Assembly: GCF_031845375.1 (NCBI RefSeq)
Contig: NZ_JAVREK010000004.1
Location: forward strand, 124,001 to 188,000
Source of the DNA: Streptomonospora wellingtoniae
GTDB taxonomy: Bacteria > Actinomycetota > Actinomycetes > Streptosporangiales > Streptosporangiaceae
DNA length: 64,000 nucleotides
Direction: 5' to 3'
The position numbers and the translations under genes were made by a program. The notes beneath the pieces are model-generated. The model had not been told where the DNA came from, ran no database searches, and saw nothing but the letters and a program-made list of their open reading frames with translations. Below are positions 60,056 to 64,000 of this stretch, in pieces (position 1 is the first letter of the stretch; every line of letters begins with the position of its first letter).

Positions 60056-62098
60056 GTGGCCGCGCGGCTGAGCGCGGCCCGGCTCGGCCGCCTGCTGCCC
60101 TGGGCGGCGGGTGCGGGCGCGGGCGTGCTGGCGCTGGGACCCGCGCTGGGGCCCGGCTTCGTGCTGAGCTACGACATGGTGGCCGTTCCCGACCCGCCCC
60201 TGTCGGCGGTGACCCTGGGCGGCGGTGGCGGCTTCCCGCGCGCGGTACCCAGCGACGCCGTGTCCGGGGCGCTGGCTCTGCTGCTTCCGGGCGACGCCGT
60301 CCAGGCGCTGCTGCTGATGGCCGTGTTCACGGTCGCCGGGGCCGGAGCGGGACGGCTCGTCCCCGCCGGATGGGCGGGGCAGGGCGGCGAGGCCGCGGCG
60401 CGTGTCGCGGCGGCGGTCTTCTACGTGTGGAACCCCTTCGTGGCCGAGCGCCTGCTACTGGGGCAGTGGGCGATGCTGCTGGGCTATGCGGGCCTGCCGT
60501 GGGTGGCGGCCGCCGCAGGACGCCTGGCGGGAGCGGCGCGCCCCGCCGGGCCGGGCGACGTCGCGCGGCTGGTGCCGGCGCTGCTGCCGGCGGCGGTAGG
60601 CGGGTTCTCCGCGATGGTGCTGTCGGCGCTGGTCGGACTTCCCGCGGCGGTGCTCGGCGGCTTCGCCGGGAACGGCGCCCGGGCCGCTCGCGCGCAAGCG
60701 CCGACCGGGTGCCCGCCGTCCGCTGCGGCGGCCCCCGCAGGACCCACCGGACCCGCAGGATCGACCGGACCCACCGGACACGGCGGACCCACCGGACACG
60801 GCCGAGGCCGCGGGAGTGGCGTCGGCCGTGCGCTGCGGGCAGGCGGCGCCGTGGCCGCGGCGATCGTGCTGCTGTCGCTGCCGTGGCTCGTGCCGGCGCT
60901 GGGCAGCGGCGCGCGGACGGACCCCGGAGCGGTCGCGCTGTTCGCCGCACGCGCCGACACCCCGTTCGGCGCAGCCGGCTCGCTGCTGTCGCTCGGCGGG
61001 GTCTGGAACGCCCACGCGGTGCCGGAGTGGTTCGGTGCGCCGTGGCCGGCCGCGTGCCGGCTGACGCTGTCGCTCGCCGCCGTCGCGGGCTGGGTGTGGC
61101 TGGTCCTCCGCGGCGGCGCGCCGGGCTTCGGCGCGGGCCTGTCGGCGGCCGCCGCGGCCGGGCTGGCCCTCGCGCTGGCGGGCACGACCGCCCCCGGCCG
61201 CGACGCCCTGGCGTGGCTGATCGGCCAGTGGGCGGGGTTCGGCCCGCTGCGCGACGGCCAGTTGTACGTGGCCCCGCTCGCGCTGCTCCAGGCGGCGGGT
61301 GTCGGCGGAGCGGTGCTGTGGGCCTGCCGCGCGTCGGCCGGTCCGCCCGGGCGGGAGCGCGCCGGCGCGCTGCTGGGAGCCGTGCTGGCGCTGGCCCCGG
61401 TCGCGCTGCTGCCCGGCCTGCTGTGGGGCGCGGCAGGGCGGCTCGAACCGGTCGACTACCCTCGGGAATGGCACCGCGTGCAGCGGCTGGTCGACGGCGA
61501 CCCGCGCCCCGGCCGGGTGCTGGTGCTGCCCTGGAGCGCCTACCGCGGCCTTGACTGGCGCGGCGACGGACGTAGTGTCGTCGTACTCGACCCCGCGACC
61601 AAGCTGTTCGACCGCCGCACCGTCTGGAACGACGACCTGCGGGTCGGCGGCGCCGGCGGAGTCCGCCTCGCCGAGGGGGAGGACCCCCTCGCCCGGCGGG
61701 TCGCCCGGCTGCACGACGCGCGTCCGGGAACCCGCGCTTACACCGAGTCCCTCGGTGAGCTCGGCATCCGCTACATCCTCGTCGAGCTGCCCGCTGCGCG
61801 GCGGCTCGACGGAGCAGCCGCGGCCCCAGGCCTCGGCCCTCTCGGGGGCGATAACAGGTTCTCACCCGGCCCCGGTGGGCCGGTCGCCGTGCACAGCGGT
61901 GGCGGACTGCTGCTGCTCGAAGTGCCGGATAGGCATGTGGATCCGGCAGACGACGCGCTAACAGGCTTGGAAGCCTCGACATGGTTCGTTACAGTTGGGG
62001 CACTTGTCTGGTCCTTAGGTGTATCAGGTTCTAGTCTCGTTTCCAGGCGTACCGAACCGCTCGAAGGCGCGGTATCGCGGAAGGAGAACCCCACGTGA
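60056..62098 (+). CDS. AftD-like polytopic membrane glycosyltransferase (GT-C type)
   Basis: A 680-aa multi-pass protein. Early segments LSYDMVAVPDPPLSAV and the AAAVFYVWNPFVAERLLLGQ region resemble the N-terminal GT-C part of alpha-(1-3)-arabinofuranosyltransferase AftD of mycobacteria, which is about twice as long; the large C-terminal region is missing here. The downstream DUF2613 peptide, overlapping by GTGA, is the same partner found beside mycobacterial aftD, which supports the call. Residues 225-252 carry a Gly-Pro-Thr repeat in a loop. GTG 60056; donor and acceptor unknown. Confidence 0.75.
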   Translation: MAARLSAARLGRLLPWAAGAGAGVLALGPALGPGFVLSYDMVAVPDPPLSAVTLGGGGGFPRAVPSDAVSGALALLLPGDAVQALLLMAVFTVAGAGAGRLVPAGWAGQGGEAAARVAAAVFYVWNPFVAERLLLGQWAMLLGYAGLPWVAAAAGRLAGAARPAGPGDVARLVPALLPAAVGGFSAMVLSALVGLPAAVLGGFAGNGARAARAQAPTGCPPSAAAAPAGPTGPAGSTGPTGHGGPTGHGRGRGSGVGRALRAGGAVAAAIVLLSLPWLVPALGSGARTDPGAVALFAARADTPFGAAGSLLSLGGVWNAHAVPEWFGAPWPAACRLTLSLAAVAGWVWLVLRGGAPGFGAGLSAAAAAGLALALAGTTAPGRDALAWLIGQWAGFGPLRDGQLYVAPLALLQAAGVGGAVLWACRASAGPPGRERAGALLGAVLALAPVALLPGLLWGAAGRLEPVDYPREWHRVQRLVDGDPRPGRVLVLPWSAYRGLDWRGDGRSVVVLDPATKLFDRRTVWNDDLRVGGAGGVRLAEGEDPLARRVARLHDARPGTRAYTESLGELGIRYILVELPAARRLDGAAAAPGLGPLGGDNRFSPGPGGPVAVHSGGGLLLLEVPDRHVDPADDALTGLEASTWFVTVGALVWSLGVSGSSLVSRRTEPLEGAVSRKENPT

Positions 62099-62235
62099 TC
62101 AAAATCGTCGCCGCCTGTGTCATCGGCGCGGCCCTGGCCGGTGGACTGGCCTTCATCGGCACCACAGTCGCCACCGAGACCTCGTCGTCGGCGGAGCCGG
62201 TGAACCAGTCGCTGTACAACTACGGCGACCGCTGA
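62095..62235 (+). CDS. DUF2613-like small membrane protein
   Basis: A 46-aa protein: MIKIVAACVIGAALAGGLAF leads a single transmembrane or signal-anchor helix, ending SLYNYGDR. The C-terminal YNYGDR resembles VEYGNRS of mycobacterial Rv0236A (DUF2613), encoded beside aftD. GTG 62095 has AAGGAG six nt upstream and overlaps the AftD-like stop (GTGA), so translation is coupled. It is shorter than the ORF cutoff used by many gene finders. It may be a subunit or stabiliser of the GT-C enzyme. Confidence 0.75.
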   Translation: MIKIVAACVIGAALAGGLAFIGTTVATETSSSAEPVNQSLYNYGDR

Positions 62236-62483
62236 CGCGGCGCGCCTCAACCCCCGGCCGAGCCCCCGCCCGGGCCGATCGACCGGACCGCCCGCCCCCG
62301 GCGGCCCCGGCCCCGGGGCGGCGGGCGCGTCCGCCGCGCCGAAAGTCGCCCGCATCCCCCTGCGCGGTCCCCACCGACCCCGCCCCGGCCGTGCGCCGCC
62401 TATTGCCCCGTCGTCCGGGCGCCGCACCCGGTGGCCGCCCGCTCGCCGGATGACCGGGTGCAACGGGCGGAACAGGAGAGCAT

Positions 62484-63944
62484 GTGGCGTTCCAGCAGAT
62501 CCCCCTCTTCCCGGAGTACCCCGGGTTCGGCCCCGGGCAGCACCGGGCGTCCCCGCCCGCTGCAGCCGAGGCGGGCTTCGCCGAGGACGCGGACGTCGCC
62601 CCACCGGCCCGGGACGCCGGAGGGGCCGAAACCTCCTCCGGGAACGCGCGGGAGGCGGCGGGGCCGCGGCTGGACGGCCTGCGCGCAGTCATGATCAACT
62701 GGCGCGACCCCTGGCAGGCCGCGGCCGGCGGCGCCGAGGAGTACGCCTGGCGGATCAGCCGCCACCTCGCCGCCCGTGGCGCCGTGGTCGCCTTCCTCAC
62801 CAGCCGTGAGCCCGGCCAGGCCCGCGTCGAGACCCGCGAGGGCATCGTCATCCGCCGCATGGGCGGGAAGTTCACCGTCTACCCGCTGGTGATGCTCTGG
62901 CTGCTGCTGTGGCGCCGCGAGTTCCACGCCGCCCTCGACTGCATGAACGGCATCCCCTTCTTCTCCCGCCTGGTCCTGCCGCGCCGCACCCGGGTGATCA
63001 GCGTCGTGCACCATGTCCACGACCTCCAGTTCGACGCCTACTTCAGCCGCCCGCTGGCCTGGTTCGGCAGGTTCGTCGAGAGCGCCGTCGCCGGCCGCGT
63101 CTACCGCAACTGCCCCACCGTGACGGTCTCGGACTCCTCCCGCCGCGCGATGCGGGAGAAGCTGCGGTGGCGCGCGCCCATCACGGTCGTGCACAACGGC
63201 AGCCCGCCGCGCCAGCCGGTGGCCCCCGACCGCTTTCTCAGCGAGGCCGAGACCGGTTCGCCCGCCATCGTCAGCCTGGGCCGGCTCGTGGTGCAGAAAC
63301 GGGTCTCGCGCATCGTGGACATCGCACGCGACCTGCGCGGCTCCTATCCGCAGCTCCGTGTGCACGTGGTCGGCCGCGGGCCCGAAAGCGCGACGCTGGC
63401 GGAGCAGGTCGAGCGCGACGGGCTCTACGACCACGTCCGGCTGCACGGCTACCTGCCCGAAGAGCAGAAGAACGCCGTCCTGGCCGGATCACTGCTGCAC
63501 GTCACGGCCTCGGAGTTCGAGGGCTGGGGGCTGACCGTGATCGAGGCGGCCGGACTGGGCGTGCCCACGGTCGCCTACGATGTCGACGGCCTCCGCGACT
63601 CGGTGCGCCATGGCGAGACCGGCTGGCTGGTACGTGAGGGGGAGGAACTGAGCGACGTCGTCGCCGCGGCGCTGCGGGAGCTGAGCGACCCCGTGCGCGC
63701 CGCCCGCATCCGCCGCGCCTGCCGCGAATGGGCCGCCCGCTTCACGTGGGAGGGCAGCGGCGCGGCCATGGCCCGTCTCATCACCGGCGAGCCCGATGGC
63801 ACTCCCGCCACCGGCCGGGACGGGCTCCGCCCCCCGCCCCCCGCTGCCGCCGCCCCCGCCCGCCGCAACCGGCTGCGCGCGGACACCGCGGCCTCCCGCC
63901 CCGGTACGGGCCCCCCGACACGTTCCGCGAAGGCCGTTCGGTGA
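62484..63944 (+). CDS. Family 4 glycosyltransferase (GT-B)
   Basis: A 486-aa GT4-like protein. After a variable N-terminus of about 65 residues, the donor/acceptor domain has INWRDPWQAAAGGAEEYAWR and the C-terminal nucleotide-sugar domain has SEFEGWGLTVIEAAGLGVPT with the EX7E pattern, and IVSLGRLVVQKRVSRIVDIA. A Pro/Arg/Ala-rich tail ends it. GTG 62484 follows CAGGAGAG. The stop overlaps the start of the next gene (GTGA). It probably builds an envelope polysaccharide with the AftD-like and SGNH proteins. Confidence 0.87.
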   Translation: MAFQQIPLFPEYPGFGPGQHRASPPAAAEAGFAEDADVAPPARDAGGAETSSGNAREAAGPRLDGLRAVMINWRDPWQAAAGGAEEYAWRISRHLAARGAVVAFLTSREPGQARVETREGIVIRRMGGKFTVYPLVMLWLLLWRREFHAALDCMNGIPFFSRLVLPRRTRVISVVHHVHDLQFDAYFSRPLAWFGRFVESAVAGRVYRNCPTVTVSDSSRRAMREKLRWRAPITVVHNGSPPRQPVAPDRFLSEAETGSPAIVSLGRLVVQKRVSRIVDIARDLRGSYPQLRVHVVGRGPESATLAEQVERDGLYDHVRLHGYLPEEQKNAVLAGSLLHVTASEFEGWGLTVIEAAGLGVPTVAYDVDGLRDSVRHGETGWLVREGEELSDVVAAALRELSDPVRAARIRRACREWAARFTWEGSGAAMARLITGEPDGTPATGRDGLRPPPPAAAAPARRNRLRADTAASRPGTGPPTRSAKAVR

Positions 63945-64000
63945 CCGACGCCCGACCCGGGGCGCGGCGCCACGACGACGAGCCTGACGCGGAACGGGCG
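63941..64000 (+). CDS. Start of next ORF, truncated by window end
   Basis: GTG 63941 overlaps the GT4 stop and opens a frame for the last 20 codons (VTDARPGARRHDDEPDAERA). Nothing can be said of function. The overlap suggests a fifth member of the envelope-glycan operon. Confidence 0.4.
   Translation, partial: MTDARPGARRHDDEPDAERA

Overview
The window is GC-rich actinobacterial chromosome. Gene content and order (MtrAB-LpqB, GntR-type DasR with a GlcNAc phosphotransferase system, a 180-kDa-class NAD-glutamate dehydrogenase, long-form HPF, an AftD-like membrane protein) and a tmRNA tag reading ANSKRTEFALAA, which I recall as the Thermobifida tag, point to the Nocardiopsidaceae (Nocardiopsis, Streptomonospora, Thermobifida relatives). 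This is inference from sequence; no database was searched. No IS element, phage, CRISPR array, rRNA or tRNA gene was seen, so the window reads as core chromosome.

Layout. 1-2.9 kb: two tandem S-adenosylhomocysteine hydrolases, one standard and one short, archaeal-looking. 3-11 kb: an RDD membrane protein, a SpoIIM-family protein, and a minus-strand chain (membrane protein, DUF4129, DUF4350, MoxR ATPase, DUF58) whose first three genes have stop/start overlaps. 11.4-16 kb: mtrA-mtrB-lpqB, then a ComF-like phosphoribosyltransferase. 17.5-22 kb: long-form hibernation factor hpf, a small membrane protein and secA. 22-31 kb: a compact N-acetylglucosamine module with EIIC, DasR-like regulator, SIS-domain deaminase, EIIB, EIIA, a HAD phosphatase, HPr, EI and a NagZ-type GH3 lipoprotein; nagA lies apart at 54-55 kb. 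31-38 kb: ACAD10/11-type acyl-CoA dehydrogenase beside a HAD protein, a DUF6912 protein, pruA, an unrecognised coiled-coil membrane protein, and a HAD-fold protein whose nucleophile position is Asn. 38.7-43.7 kb: NAD-glutamate dehydrogenase. 43.8-50.4 kb: prfB, ftsE, ftsX, smpB, a PBP-like lipoprotein lacking all three catalytic motifs, and ssrA. 50.5-57.5 kb: a DUF4352-like lipoprotein, a small protein, a large GT2 glycosyltransferase, nagA, a cysteine-ending leader peptide ahead of an FMN reductase, and a DMT permease. 58.2-64 kb: SGNH hydrolase, AftD-like protein, DUF2613 peptide and GT4 glycosyltransferase, a probable envelope-glycan cluster.

How the genes work together. PTS proteins import and phosphorylate GlcNAc; NagA and the SIS enzyme would take GlcNAc-6-P to fructose-6-P, and the GH3 lipoprotein would release GlcNAc from muropeptides. 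PruA yields glutamate and the NAD-GDH can oxidise it. SmpB and ssrA form the ribosome-rescue pair beside release factor 2, while FtsEX, MtrAB-LpqB and SecA serve the envelope and division.

The most unusual signals are: (i) two copies of an approximately 65-bp palindrome, at 38.4 and 49.8 kb, with compensatory base changes; (ii) the catalytically degenerate PBP-like lipoprotein next to ssrA; (iii) a short HVDL...Cys leader peptide plus hairpin upstream of an FMN reductase; (iv) the HAD-fold protein with no good start codon and Asn in place of the nucleophile.
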